Below, piece by piece: positions 21,627 through 33,002 of a stretch of 64,000 nt of DNA. The notes under the pieces were generated by a model, which saw only the letters and a list, made by a program, of their open reading frames with translations, was not told where the DNA came from and searched no databases. A program made the position numbers and the translations under genes. The stretch is from Ichthyophis bannanicus (Eukaryota; Chordata; Amphibia; Gymnophiona; Ichthyophiidae), in contig CM066039.1 of NCBI GenBank assembly GCA_033557465.1, positions 48,575,788 through 48,639,787 of the forward strand, given 5' to 3'. How positions within the stretch are numbered: position 1 is the first letter of the stretch; the number at the start of each line of letters is the position of its first letter.

Positions 21627-22496
21627 CTACGGTGTCTGTGTCCGCCATGTCCGCCCTTTATAGGTGAATGATAATCCAAATGGATGGAGCCATCTGTATT
21701 TAATGTCCTCTCTACGCAATAGTTGTGTCACGGGCTGCATGGCCCTCCGCCTCTGCAACGTGCCTGCAGAAAGATCTTCATATATGTGCACCGGATAACC
21801 CTGCCACATGAGGGCTCCTTCTCGCCTGGTTTTGTTTACAATTGTCTCCTTAGTTTTATATCGTGCCAGACAGATGATTATGTCGCGGGGCTTGTTGCCC
21901 ACTGGTTTCCCCAGTGCTCGATGAGCTCTTTCAAGTTGTATATCCGTAGCAGTCACTTCCCCACCGCCCAAAGGAAGGGCCTCCAAACAGACTGAGCGAG
22001 CAACCTTCTCGCTATCCTGAAACTCCTTCTCCTCTGGAATTCCTCGGATTCTCAAATTATTACGGCGAGAGCGGTTTTCCAAATCCTCCAGCTTGTATAA
22101 CAAAGTCTCATATTGTGACCCCAACTGCACCGATCTTTGGGTCTCTTCTCCCTGATGTAGTTCAATCTCTTGCAGCCTGTTCTCGTGGTCCCCCATTCTA
22201 CATACCAACTCGCCGACTTCTTCTTTCAGGGGGGCCAGCACGTCGTTCAACTCACTTTTCACTGACTGCACTTCATTTTTGATTTCAAGAAACCAGTCTC
22301 TAAGCTCCGCTCTCGTGATAGGTTGCATAGGGTCCAGTCCTTGTGCCTTTACATTCTCCGTGTCCCCTGCTCCACCCTGCTCCCCTTGCACCTCTGGGAG
22401 CTTTTTGTTCTCCATCTGCCCAACATCACCTTTTCCTCCATGCGCCCCCGGATACACACATTCTCTGAGGTCTGCCGCTTTACGTCTGGTGGTCAT
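21627..22496 (-). CDS. L1 ORF1: coiled-coil RNA-binding protein
   Basis: This is the ORF1p-type nucleic-acid chaperone that packages L1 RNA. The 289-codon frame is unbroken. Residues about 60-140 form a coiled coil (EIKNEVQSVKSELNDVLAPL, then heptads to LEDLENRSRR). The RRM-like core starts at RRNNLRIRGIPE, the hallmark of L1/Tx1 ORF1, and the C-terminal domain has ERAHRALG, PRDIIICLARYKTKE and the basic ALMWQGYPVHIYEDLS. It is shorter than human ORF1p (338 aa) and ends near the G-rich spacer. ORF1 is intact while ORF2 is broken, so the element is not autonomous. Confidence 0.88.
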   Translation of the reverse strand: MTTRRKAADLRECVYPGAHGGKGDVGQMENKKLPEVQGEQGGAGDTENVKAQGLDPMQPITRAELRDWFLEIKNEVQSVKSELNDVLAPLKEEVGELVCRMGDHENRLQEIELHQGEETQRSVQLGSQYETLLYKLEDLENRSRRNNLRIRGIPEEKEFQDSEKVARSVCLEALPLGGGEVTATDIQLERAHRALGKPVGNKPRDIIICLARYKTKETIVNKTRREGALMWQGYPVHIYEDLSAGTLQRRRAMQPVTQLLRREDIKYRWLHPFGLSFTYKGRTWRTQTP

Positions 22497-23165
22497 CTCT
22501 GTACCGTATGTCCCTATACGGGTCAGCTCAAAACTTCCAGTTTTTGGGGCTCACCAGCCCTTTTTGCTGCTTTACAAAGCTCTTGTATCCTCTTCTTCGC
22601 CGTGCTATCCTGACACTGGTGTCCGGCGTCCTCCGGCTCCGCTCAGTGCCCTTCCTCCAGGCCCAGCGTTCTTTCTGACTTCCCATTGCTGACACACAGC
22701 CTTCTCAACCTTCACAGATCTGCTGGGCTACTCTTCTCAGCTCCTGCGTTCCTCCAGCAGCACTACACACATCTGACCCACTCCACTCCTCCCTGCTAGC
22801 CTCCTCGATCCAGCTCACCTCCAGCTCTCTGATTCCTGAAGGTCTCTCACTCTGGGGAGCTGCAGCACTGTCGAAGGTGCAGGCCCTCAGCTTCTGCCTG
22901 CCTCAATCGCCACTTCCACGCTGCCTCCGGGCGCCATTTTCGGCCCTCCACGCTGCCGCAGTGCTCTCCCGGTTTTGCGGCACTCCGCCAAAGTATTTTT
23001 TATTTCCACCGGCGTTGCTGCGGTCCCGGCACCTCCTGCCCGCTTTCAGCGCCCGATTCCCCCACTAACCACCTCCAAGGGAGTTGTTTTGTGGCTGTTT
23101 GGCTGGGTCAGTGCCGGAGCAGCTCTTTCAAGCCGCCATCGGCTCCGGTGACGTCACTTCCTCCC

Positions 23166-23553
23166 CAGCAGAAAAGCATTTTAAAGGAAGCCCTTGCACG
23201 GCATGACACGTTTCGAGCCCAAATGATTTAGGCCTGTTTCAGGAAACTACCCGACATGAACAAAGAATGTCAGCGATGTACTTGATTCATGTCAGGGAGT
23301 TATCTGAAGCAGAGCCTAAATCCTTTGGGCTCAAAGTGTCACATTGTGCAGGGGCTTCCTTCAAAATATTTCTGCTGTGCTTCTTATGGATATAAGTACT
23401 AAAAAACCAATATTATGATACAAATAAAAACAATTAAAATGGAGACTTATTGATAGAGTGGATATGTTCCACCCTTTGCTCAGTAACTCCAACATTCTTT
23501 AAATGTTTCTTCATCACCTTTGGTTTATTGGGGGTCTCTTGATTTTGGTATAC
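23166..23553. repeat. Foldback element, right piece with internal palindrome
   Basis: Sequence from 23178 (GAAGCCCTTGCACGGCATG) is the inverted counterpart of that ending near 23375, with the centre near 23270. The outer part (23380-23553) pairs with 16324-16518. Once the L1 is removed the element is a nearly perfect palindrome of about 580 bp without coding capacity, like a MITE or foldback transposon. No clear target duplication was found. Confidence 0.75.
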
Positions 23554-23728
23554 ATTTTTGGGTTTTCCTATTGTTTGTCAAAGTAGTGGCAGCTCTGGGA
23601 AATTTCATACACAAACATCCATTCTTAAGAATGGAGCCTTGCTTCTGTAATAGTTCACTGTGTTAATCTACTCAGTTGAATGTGATCAGAAATGATGCAT
23701 AGTCTCCTCCTTTTTTTTTTCTTTCCAG

Positions 23729-25148
23729 TTTTTTGGCAAAGAACCTTGACATAGAAAACTGTATTGGGATTTACATATTGGCCTCTGCCCACAACAACCA
23801 ATACTTGCTGCATGCAGCATTGTCCTTCATTAGCCACCACCTAGGTCAAGTCTCTGAAGAGGAAGAATTCCTTCAACTGGATCTTCACACTTTGGTCAGC
23901 ATCATTGCCTCAGACAGTCTGATGGTCTCTTCTGAACTGGACGTTTACCAGGCTGCACGTTGCTGGTGGAACAGTCAGCCTGACGACCGGCGTCCCTTCT
24001 TTGAAGAACTAATGCAATACATCCGTGTCCCACTTCTTACCTCAAGAGAGCTTACTGAGGTGATGGAAGACATGTTAGATGCTAAAGACAACACAAGAGT
24101 TTTGCAACACTTGAGTAAGGAAGAGAGGTCCCATGGGAGCTTACCAGTTCTCAGACAGGGAATGTACCATGAAAAAATTGTTTGTGTAGACCTACAAGTG
24201 CGAGAGGATCCCAACTTGAAGGATCAAGATTTCCATGTGGATTGCTATGATCCCCTCTTAGGGAAATGGGAAAGGTTGGCGGCTTTAAAATCCCTAATGT
24301 GTCCTGGGTGTGTGGCTGTGGGAAATAGGCTGTATGTAGCTGGAGGTACACACCAAAATGATTCCATTTCAGATACGCTTCATGAATATAACTCTGTTAC
24401 AAACAAGTGGATCCAGCATCCATCCATGTCTGTGCCCCGTTCCATGCATGGATTTCTAGCTTGGAAGCAGAATCTTTTTGCTGTTGGAGGCTGGAATGGC
24501 AGCTCTGTGCTAGATACTGCAGAATGTTTTGACGTAATAGGGAAGGAATGGACTCCTCTTTCCAAGCTGCCATTGCGACTCTGCCTCTTTTCATCTGCTG
24601 TGCTGAAGAGCAAATTGTACCTAATTGGAGGAGAGACGGTAGAAGGTGAACATCGGCAAAACCATCAGGGTCTTCTGATTTACGAAATGGAATCTGACAG
24701 CTGGGCCCAGCTACCTTTAGGTGTGGTCTCTATCTCTGCAGGTGCTATTGCTATGGATAATGGGATCTATGTCATTGGTGGGTATGTCCTTGACGAAACC
24801 AGGCTTAGATTCCAAAAGTCACATGTCACACCAGTGCTTTCTGCTACTGCACAATGCTTTGTAATCAAGGAGGATGGCAGCATTGATAAGGAAAGCGTAA
24901 TACCACTACTGCCAGAAAAAACTGGTGCTGCTGGCGTAGTGTGGTGGAAGAGGAGAATCTATGTGCTGGGAGGGGAGAATGGTTCCAAATTTTCTAAGGC
25001 TATTCATTACTGGGAACCTGGGGCTCATAGCTGGACTACATGCAGAGAAAAGCTTCCGATCTCATGCAGTGGGGTCAGCCAGTTTGGATGTGTAACACTC
25101 AATGTACCAAATTCCCAAATCCGCTCACTAATCCAGGGCAGGCTGTAA
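23729..25148 (+). CDS. Kelch-like BTB gene, exon 4 (BACK and Kelch propeller, stop)
   Basis: The acceptor CTTTCCAG ends at 23728. T completes Ser122, then FLAKNLDIENCIGIY opens the BACK domain (about 125-235, with the 3-box region that contacts CUL3). A propeller follows: double-Gly strands at about residues 327 (YVAGG), 375 (FAVGGWNGSS), 422 (YLIGG), 472 (YVIGG) and 536 (YVLGGENGS), with WxxLxxLP-like turns between. This gives five clear repeats and probably a sixth closing one. The stop is at 25146-25148. Putting BACK and the propeller in one large exon is common in this family. Nothing suggests decay. CUL3 binding and the substrate are inferred from family only. Confidence 0.93.
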
Positions 25149-25680
25149 GAATGCATGGGTCACATGCCACAACCCCAAAGCACAGCTGCTGGACCAAAAG
25201 CTGTCAAGATGGAACCATAGTTTATGATTTTAAGGGGGTTATTTTGGAAAACCTATTTACACTTTGGATGTCTGAAAACAGCATAGTGACATCTCCAAAG
25301 CCATTTTAGAAGCCGAGTCTGTGGACGTTCGAGTCTGAATGAGGGCAGGGCTAGAGTATGCCAAAGAACCTGAACGTCCTTGCCTGATCTCAAACCTCAG
25401 GAGTCTTGCCTAAGGCTATACATACTCCAGGCATGAACACACATCTGAAAAGTGCCCCTGTTGTCAGGCAAATGGCTGGTGGGTGTGGAGAAGGAGCTAA
25501 ACTAATACCCCCTTTGTTTTACACTATGACAGTGAACACGGATTGGGGGGGGGGGGGCTTATGTTTTTCTTTTTGCTACGCCACTGGATGCCCCCTTCTG
25601 CCAGCATGCGTGAGTTATGTCCCTACCCCACAATTTCCTAAGGGGATGTCTATGTTCCTGAAATCTGTCAGACATAAACG
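25149..25680 (+). other. Presumed Kelch gene 3' untranslated region
   Basis: No other gene is seen after the stop codon. There is a G run at 25546-25557. No canonical AATAAA stands out close to the stop, so the mRNA end cannot be placed. Confidence 0.4.
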
Positions 25681-25684
25681 TTCC

Positions 25685-26110
25685 TGGGGTCGATATTCAA
25701 AAGGCATTTACAGTTTAAAGCCCAGTAAAACAGTGTAAATGCCTTAGCTGAAGATATTCAGCGGCACCTACATGGTTGGTTCTGTTGAATATCCCCAGCC
25801 AAGTCCTCTACATGCCCCACTGCTATCCAGTTAGCATTGAGGCATGTTGGGGGAGGTCTAGTGTGGAGCAGAGACTGGCACTAGTCATGTAGCAGCGATA
25901 TTGGCTGCTGCCCAGTTAGCAATTGGTGCCCTAAAAATAGGGAAGGGTTTTCCTTGCCTATCTTTAAAGAGCTGATCCCTAATTGGGCAGCAGCCAATAT
26001 GGCTGCTGCACAGTTTAGCTTTGGGTGGCTACAGGCTTTGACCGGGATCACCGGATATTGAATGCCAGTGCCTTGACATTGAATATCTGGTTTGGAGGTT
26101 GCGGGAAGGG
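25685..26110. repeat. GAATAT-type dispersed repeat with 17 bp perfect inverted repeat
   Basis: The stretch holds many GATATTC/GAATATC words and inverted pairs. One pair is perfect over 17 bp: 25898-25914 (ATATTGGCTGCTGCCCA) against 25984-26000. A shorter pair, AGGCATTTAC and GTAAATGCCT, sits near 25699 and 25737. It looks like a non-autonomous, stem-forming repeat family also seen at 2967 and 11460. Confidence 0.55.
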
Positions 26111-28109
26111 CCATGTATCGACAGGCACATAGCCGTTCGAAGATCAGGGCAGTGCAGTATTGGGCCCCTGGTGTATTTCTGCACGTTCCACCTTGTATGT
26201 CCTTGAGTTGAATTGGACATCCTTTCAAAAATGCCATGTCACATATACAAGTCACCATAAATTTCCAAAATCTAATTGCTTTTCTGCTGTGCCAGCTATA
26301 CCCTCAAAGGTGAAGGAAAATAGCACAAATTTTTAAACTATATACAATGTCTTATACAATTTATATTTTATTAGATCAACACACTTTTTTTTTGTATTGC
26401 AATCATTACTCCTCCACTCTTGTAGATACTGTTCTGTCATGGTATAGTACAGTGGTTCCTGAACAGGGTCATGAGCATGTCTATACAAGTCAAGATGAGG
26501 GAATGGCATTAGTCTGTTCAGGCTCTTAGAGCATTGGTTGATTACACTAGTGCAGTCCCTACCTCCTGCTGCGCCCATGCATGTTGAGTTGGCCAGTATG
26601 ACAGGCCTTGACAAATTATGTGTGTATTTAGGAGCCAGTACTTGTGTCCTCCTCGCTCCCCTCCCCATTGTTACTCACACTAGTCTCATGTTCTCAAGTA
26701 TTGTGAGACCATCACCAGAGTTTCTATACCATACAGCATCTTTAGGTAACAATGGTTATAGCTTCACACACACTTGTTATCTGTGGTGCAATGGTGGTGT
26801 CTGTGCGTGGGATGTGGCTGTAGGTACCTTTTTGGTTGGGGTGCAGGGCTGCAGTGTGTACTGCAGAGCTTGAGATCCTCTGTACATGTGGTGCAGAGGT
26901 GGGGTGCCTGTGTGCGCTCTGAGGGGAGGGGAATGCACTGTTCGGCAAATACACATTGTTCCCTTTTTGTCCCCATGCATTTATCCCTTTGCACTCTGCC
27001 CCCTCCTCCATTTTTCCCCTTTTTTTTTTTTTTGTTTGTTCATTTTTTCAAAGGGATGGGGGCAAGAAAATCCCAGGTACTAGGATTTCTAGTGGCCTGG
27101 TGCGTGGGATTGGTCAAACCCTGTTGCATGGGCTTAACAGGAGCTGGGGCTTACAGTGGTGTTGCTGGCCTGTGGAGAACTGATCAGGAACAGAAGTAAC
27201 AAGCAGCCCACAGAGTACTGCAGGTACCAAAACTGAGGTAGGTGCCAGGAAGGAAAGAACAAGAGGGGCTACATTACAGATGGAGTAAAAAAAAAAATAG
27301 GAAAGGGGGGGGGGGCACTGCTCATGTTTATAGAGTAGTTTTATCCCACCTGATTAGCAAGGTTCAAGGTAGTTTACAGCAAACAATATTAAACATGTCA
27401 TTCACTTAGACATCACCTCTCAGGGGAGATTTGCTTTGGTTACTATTGTGGGGGGTCATATGAACTTTCAAGTGCTAAAATAAGCTCCTATTAATGACAA
27501 ATTTGGGATGCACCAAGACCGGGACTGCTAAAGGTAACTGCCATCAGTCTTTCTCCAGTGAAGAGAAGCTTACATTCTTTTTAACCCTTTCCAGGCCAAG
27601 CCCAAAACTCTCAGGATCCAAAATTCTGACTAAATATTCCTATCAAATGGTATATAATACATGACCATAGCAGAAGGAAAATCACTATTAGAACATATTG
27701 AATAAGATGGGTACAATTTTCCTGAAATATGCAAAAATTAACCCGGCTGCAGAATGTGGATAGAAATTTTAAAGTAGGCCTTCATAGGGTTAAACAGCTT
27801 TGTGCCCACAATGTTTGGCTAGTATTTTTCACTACAAAGAGCATTTCTAATTTCTTTCCCCACAAGTTATTAGACTTAATACATAAAGGCTGTTTTATCT
27901 GTGAGGTACTCACAATGCACCTGGATACAATGACAGTTCTACTGTTCCCAATGAAGCATTTGTTCCAAGGACACTGGCCAGGTGACAAAGTAGTGTATTT
28001 TTTGAACAGGCAGATGAGTTAGCCTAAGCAGCCCAGAGCCCTTTGCTGGTTTTACCATAATACAACTTTGTTTTCTTCTACAGTATACCAACCCTGCATT
28101 CCAGCACCA
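26111..28109. other. Intergenic stretch without a recognised gene
   Basis: Open frames here are short and unlike known proteins. Items seen are a T run near 27019, a G run near 27307 and, at about 27325-27405, an antisense LINE-type tail (words TTTTATCCCACCTGATTAGC and GGTAGTTTACAGC). Confidence 0.5.
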
Positions 28110-28117
28110 CACTTTAT

Positions 28118-28334
28118 TGATACTGTTCTCCATAGACAAGCAGGATGAGTCGGCCATACTTGGTGACATCATCTGATGGCACCATAGCTGGAGGTGCTCT
28201 CCCACAACTCAGACAGGCAAGTCTTTCTGAGCATGTGCCCTAGGTGACCCTACCACCAAACATGCCCCTACCTAGCCCAGCCCAGTTCTGCCTCACCAAC
28301 AAGGATGGAACTCTTTAACTCTTCAAAAACAAAT
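28118..28334. repeat. Outer DIRS remnant, left terminal repeat
   Basis: GTTCTCCATAGACAAGCAGG, GGTGACATCATC and TGGCACCATAG are inverted matches to the sequence at 38095-38190 and homologous to the ends of DIRS 2. The segment stops at 28334, where inner DIRS 3 begins. It is the left arm of an older, mostly deleted DIRS copy. Confidence 0.65.
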
Positions 28335-29125
28335 TTTTACTTTACGTCACTCCAGTCCAGTCCCGGAATTTCTGGGAATACAGGTTCTCCTGCAGCTTGG
28401 AGACGGAATAATGATAGTTGTGATGTCACCACTATAACCTGTAGTATACAACACAGTAATGGTCTCTCTTGCTGGAGGAATAATAGCAATACGTAAAAAA
28501 GCCTCCGCAGTGTACCTCGAAAGTAGATTATAACCTTTTAAGACTTGATACTGTTGCAGTAATTAAACAATATTATCAAGTATGTATACAAAACACTTTA
28601 ACTGGTAGCACAAGGTCTCAGCATATATGGACAGCCATTAGATTATCATTTTATCATCTAGTGGACTCACAGCCCTTTTAACATCAACGACCTTTATATG
28701 AATAACTGCTACCAAGTTTTTTTTAGTGACTTGAAAAATAATTCAGAACTGTAGTAGTGCTTTAAAGAAACAAGTGCTTAGCTTTGAAGAAAAACTTCAG
28801 CTTAAAATTTCCCAACGCTGACAGATGCGCCAAAAAGTGCGTTTCACCTTCCCAGGTTTCATCAGCAGAATCTTGTAGAGCACTAAAAAATACATAAAAC
28901 AAGTTCATTAGTTACCAACTTTCATATCCAACGGTAAAGCAAACACTGAAGATATACAATTTATAGCACCTTAGATGTTAAAGATCCAGTTTCTCACACA
29001 AACACTCTTTGATAATTGTAAGACGCCGCGCATGCGGAATGGCATTTATAGACCCCATTCAGAATTCCCGGCTGACGTCACTAAGCAGCCATCTTCTTAA
29101 AGACACCTTCCACTCAACCCGAGCA

Positions 29126-29988
29126 TTAAACCCAGCTGGAGTTACAGACTAACTTATGAATCCAGCACTGTTCATTGAATAGCAATGTCTGCTTCATGGT
29201 CTTACCACTATACGCGGTAGTGATGCGCTGGATGCAAAAACATCGTAAATCAGAAAAACTATGGTGATATTCAAGACAATGGTCAACCATGGGTGCTTCT
29301 TTTCGCTGACACTTAAGTCTGCTTTTGTGTTCTAACATACGAGTTTTAAAAGCCCGACTGGTTTTCCTGATGTATAACAGGGCACACGGGCAGCGAATCG
29401 CATGTGTGGAGGTACAGGAAGTCATGCTGCGTAGATGATATGATCTCCTGTGATAACTGAATTCTGATAGCTCCTCTGTGATTCCACAAATTATACAGGA
29501 TCCACATTTCTTGTGACCTACTTCCAAGCATCCTTCTGGTGATGTTGCTGGTCTCAAAATCGCCGAACTTAGAAGTTCCTTAAAATTCTTCTGTCGTGTC
29601 CAAACACAGCGGACAGAATGCTGTTCAAGTCCCGGAATGCTATGAAGAACATTACTGTGTCGCTTAAGACTACGCTTTAAAAAATTACTATAGGGAAAAA
29701 GACGTGATAAAATGAACCTGCTGCTCATCCCCCCTGAAATTATAGTTGGAAACCGGACGAAGTAGCCAATCGCGATTAGTATATATTGCTATTTTATACG
29801 CTTCCTTGATAATTTTAGCAGGATAACCCCGTCGTTGAAACTGACATTTAAGTTCCACAGAGCGTTTCTTAAACTCTTGGAGATCTGAACAGTTGCGACG
29901 ATAACGAATAAATTGTGACAGTGGTAGGCTATTTTGCAGCAAATTTGGATGTGCACTCGAGTAGTGCAAAAAAGTGTTCTTATCGGTC
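29126..29988 (-). pseudogene. Penelope RT C-terminus and GIY-YIG endonuclease
   Basis: Two overlapping minus-strand frames make up the end of a Penelope protein. The first (to about 29700) has the RT thumb and linker: SSAHPNLLQNSLPLSQFIRY, RRNCSDLQEF and RGYPAKIIKEAY. The second (29728-29126) carries a Cys-rich linker (GHKKCGSCIICG) and the GIY-YIG-like nuclease: CPCALLYIRKTSRAFKTRML, EHKSRL and DHCLEYHH. The canonical YVGKT is YIRKT here, a change in the core. The RT catalytic half is missing. Penelope elements use this nuclease to nick the target. Confidence 0.82.
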
Positions 29989-29989
29989 T

Positions 29990-30796
29990 GTTGACCATTG
30001 TCTTGAATATCACCATAGTTTTTCTGATTTACGATGTTTTTGCATCCAGCGCATCACTACCGCGTATAGTGGTAAGACCATGGAGCAGACATTGCTATTC
30101 AATGAACAGTGCTGGATTCATAAGTTAGTCTGTAACTCCAGCTGGGCTTAATGCTCGGGTTGAGTGGGAGGTGTGTCTTTAAGAAGATGGCTGCTTAGTG
30201 ACGTCAGCCGGGAATTCTGAATGGGGTCTATAAATGCCATTCCGCATGCGCGGCGTCTTACAATTATCAAAGAGAGAGTGTTTGTGTGGGAAACAGGATC
30301 TTTAACATCTAAGGTGCTATACATCGTATATCTTCAGTGTTTGCTTTACCATTGAATATGAAAGTTGGTAACTAATGAACTTGTGTTATGTATTTTTTAG
30401 TGCTCTACAAGATTCCCCTGATGAAACCTGGGAAGGTGAAACACACTTTTTGGCACATCTGTCAGCGTTGGGAAATTTTAAGCTGAAGTTTTTCTTCAAA
30501 GCTAAGCTAAGCACTTGTTTAAAGCACTACTACAGTTCTGAATTATTTTTCAAGTCACTAAAAAAAACTTGGTAGCAGTTATTCATATAAATATCGTTGA
30601 TGTTAAAAGGGCTGTGAGTCCACTAGATGATAAAATGATAATCTAATGGCTGCCCATATATGCTGAGACCTTGTGCTACCAGTTAAAGTGTTTTGTATAC
30701 ATACTTGATAATATTGTTTAATTACTGCAACAGTATCAAGTCTTAAAAGGTTATAATCTACTTTCAAGGTACACTGCGGAGGCTTTTTTACGTATT
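29990..30796 (+). repeat. Inverted copy of the Penelope 3' end
   Basis: The segment is the reverse complement of 28489-29287, opening with the DHCLEYHHSFSDLRCF coding part and running through the entire 3' region. Differences are mostly single substitutions. The two arms could form an 800 bp hairpin in single-stranded DNA or in a read-through transcript. Confidence 0.9.
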
Positions 30797-31559
30797 ACCA
30801 CTAACCTGGGCAACCGCCTCCTGGTTTCAGTTATTCAGTCTCCAAGCAGCTAAAGGTTCTAAGAGCTTAAATCTGGCTCTAGAGAGGGGCAATTAAGCCT
30901 TTAATTTCTTCAAAATTAATTTTAATCTGTTAAAGAGTGAGATACAATTAAATTGTACTATACCTTTTTAAGAGCTAGCTCAGCCCTCCTCTTTCTCTAT
31001 TGTGAAGGAAGTTGCTTTACCGCTGTGGAGATCACGGTATTTGAAGCTTTGTGAAAGCTCCCGATCCTACTTTTATTAGGAGCGGTGGAAGAAAGGTATT
31101 TTTAAATACTAGCATGTTTAAAAGGTAAAGTTTTTTGGCTTTGAAGGAATTTCTAGCTCTGCGGGGAATGATTTTGAACCGCCGTTTTTTATTTGGTTAG
31201 CGACAATACCGGAACTTGTCAGATTCACATTATACTTGTGATTGGAAGCCCGGAAAGGGCAGAGACAAGTTTAAACGTTTGCTTTGAGAAAAGTTTAAAC
31301 ATTTTGTTTTGGAAACGTAGCAGCCATGAAGATTTGAGTGCTGCACAGTTTACAACGATGGTTTAGAGTTTTAAGACTGAGGCGCGTGCATGAGACGCGT
31401 TTAACAACGGAGACACAGAAAAGCAGAGGCAGAGTTGAAGGTTAGTCCTAAAACATCTTTATTTCTTCAATTTTTGTATAATTATAGGTTGTTACTAAGC
31501 CTATTTATTAGCAATTTGTTTTTTCTTTTGTTTTTTTAAAAGTTAGTGCTTATATCTGT

Positions 31560-32990
31560 GCCATTTTATTACAAGATGCCTACAAAACACACTGTTTCTT
31601 TTGGTGTGTGGTTCTAGGAGAGGCATAGCTGTAGAATCTGGAGTTTGCAGATCTTCAGAATGCTTTGGATGCCAATGCAGGAGGTGGTAAGCATTTTTCT
31701 CCATCAGCAGAGAATGCTGAATCTCCACCGCAGCTTTTACCTGAACCTGTTCCAGGTCCTTCTTCCAGACCAGATGTGCCTGTAATACCTGAAATACTTT
31801 CCTCAGGTATAACAGCATTATTTTCAAAGGAGTTTGTCTCACTACCTCAGAAAGCTTTTAAAGATGATCATAAATTTCCTGAGATGTCTATGGTATCTAA
31901 TGTGGGGGAAAAGCGTTTAGCTGATCCCTTTAAAATGGACGAAGCTACACTACCTAGTAAAAGATCTAGGGTAGCGAAGAATTTTTCAATATCATCTCAA
32001 GAGGCATTCAGATCTGGATGATATTGAAGAAGAGTCGGAAGAGGGAGAACTGGTGGAAGACCAGTCCAGAATTGTACGTGTTTTTCGTAGAGAAGAGTTA
32101 CCTGCATTAATTGTGGAAACTCTTAAAACGTTGAATATACCGGTGTTAGAGCCTGAGGAAAACTTAGATTTAGAAGATCCTTTGTTACAAGCGTTTAGAA
32201 ACGCAGAAAGCCTTTCCAGTTCATAGGATGGTAAAGGAAATGATTCAGCAAGAATGGAATGTTCCTGAAGCTGTATTAAGAGGATCTAGAATTATGGCTC
32301 GTTTATATCCTTTTGCAGGAGAGAGATAGCAAACTACTTATTCCACCTAAAATTGATGCAGCAGTTTCCGCTGTTACTAAGAGGACTACTATTCCAATAG
32401 AGAGCAGAGCAGCCTTGAAGGATAGTTTACGATAGAAAAATAGATACGCTGTTGAAACAAATATTTGATATTAATGCCTTGTCTATTCAGGCATCCATTT
32501 GTGGAGCATGGGTGGCTAGGGCATGTTTGTGATGGTCACAAGGATTACATACTGGTATGGAGGGGACCTCTTCGGAGGACGCATCCAAGTTAGAGACTGG
32601 AGCAGCTTATTTAGCAGACATTCATTATGATCTTATCAGAGCATTAGCAAAAGGCATGGGCTCGGTGGTTGCAGCAAGAAGACATATGTGTGGTTGTGTA
32701 CCTGGGCGGCAGATGCTGCTTGAAAAGCAAGGCTTTCTAAGCTTCCATTTAGGGGTAAGCTGCTTTTTGGAGAAGATTTGGAGTAGTAAAGGATTTGGGA
32801 GATTGTAAGGGTGGCAAGCTCCCTGAAGATAGACACGATTCAAACCTATAGAGGTCAGTATAGGGATTTTCAGCATTTCCGTTCTCTTTGTTTTGCTCAA
32901 ATGCAAAGAGGACGTCAGTATTATAGAAATCAGGGATTCTGAGGATTTCGTGGCGCAGGAAGGGGTTTTACAACCACTTCCAGTGCTAGT
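31560..32990 (+). pseudogene. DIRS 3 gag-like region, decayed
   Basis: Frames are broken, but 31665-32021 reads as a Pro/Ser/Glu-rich gag-like segment (LPEPVPGPSSRPDVP, LPSKRSRVAKNFS). Acidic text follows (EESEEGELVEDQ), and a later segment at 32450-32760 (IQASICGAWVAR, LETGAAYLADIHYDLIRALA). It lies upstream of RT as gag should. No zinc array is preserved. Confidence 0.55.
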
Positions 32991-33002
32991 GCAAGGAAGA
33001 CA

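Larger units (their letters stand above)
16519..23165 (-). mobile_element. Full-length L1-like LINE with 12 bp target duplication
   Basis: The 6647 bp insert lies on the minus strand. It is flanked by CAGCAGAAAAGC at 16507-16518 and 23166-23177, and a T-rich stretch next to the left copy is the poly(A)-like tail in antisense. Order on its own strand: 5' UTR (22497-23165), ORF1 (22496-21627), a G-rich purine tract (about 21350-20930), ORF2 (20925-17031) and a 3' UTR with another G-rich tract. The ORF1 type, APE endonuclease and RT place it in the L1 group, possibly the Tx1 branch. Confidence 0.9.
28435..30796 (-). mobile_element. Penelope-like element with long inverted arms, 7 bp target duplication
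   Basis: The insert is flanked by ACCACTA at 28428-28434 and 30797-30803 and lies in the left end of DIRS 3. The arms 28489-29287 and 29990-30796 are inverted copies of about 800 bp, highly similar along their whole length. Between them is the remaining coding part on the minus strand. Penelope elements often carry a partial inverted copy of themselves at one end (pLTR-like). Here the duplicated part is the element's 3' end including the last codons of the GIY-YIG domain. Confidence 0.85.

Noticed and set aside
23729..25148. Naming the Kelch gene KLHL33, KBTBD8 or another specific member
   Set aside because: I could recall no sequence similar enough to decide; a search and tree would be needed.
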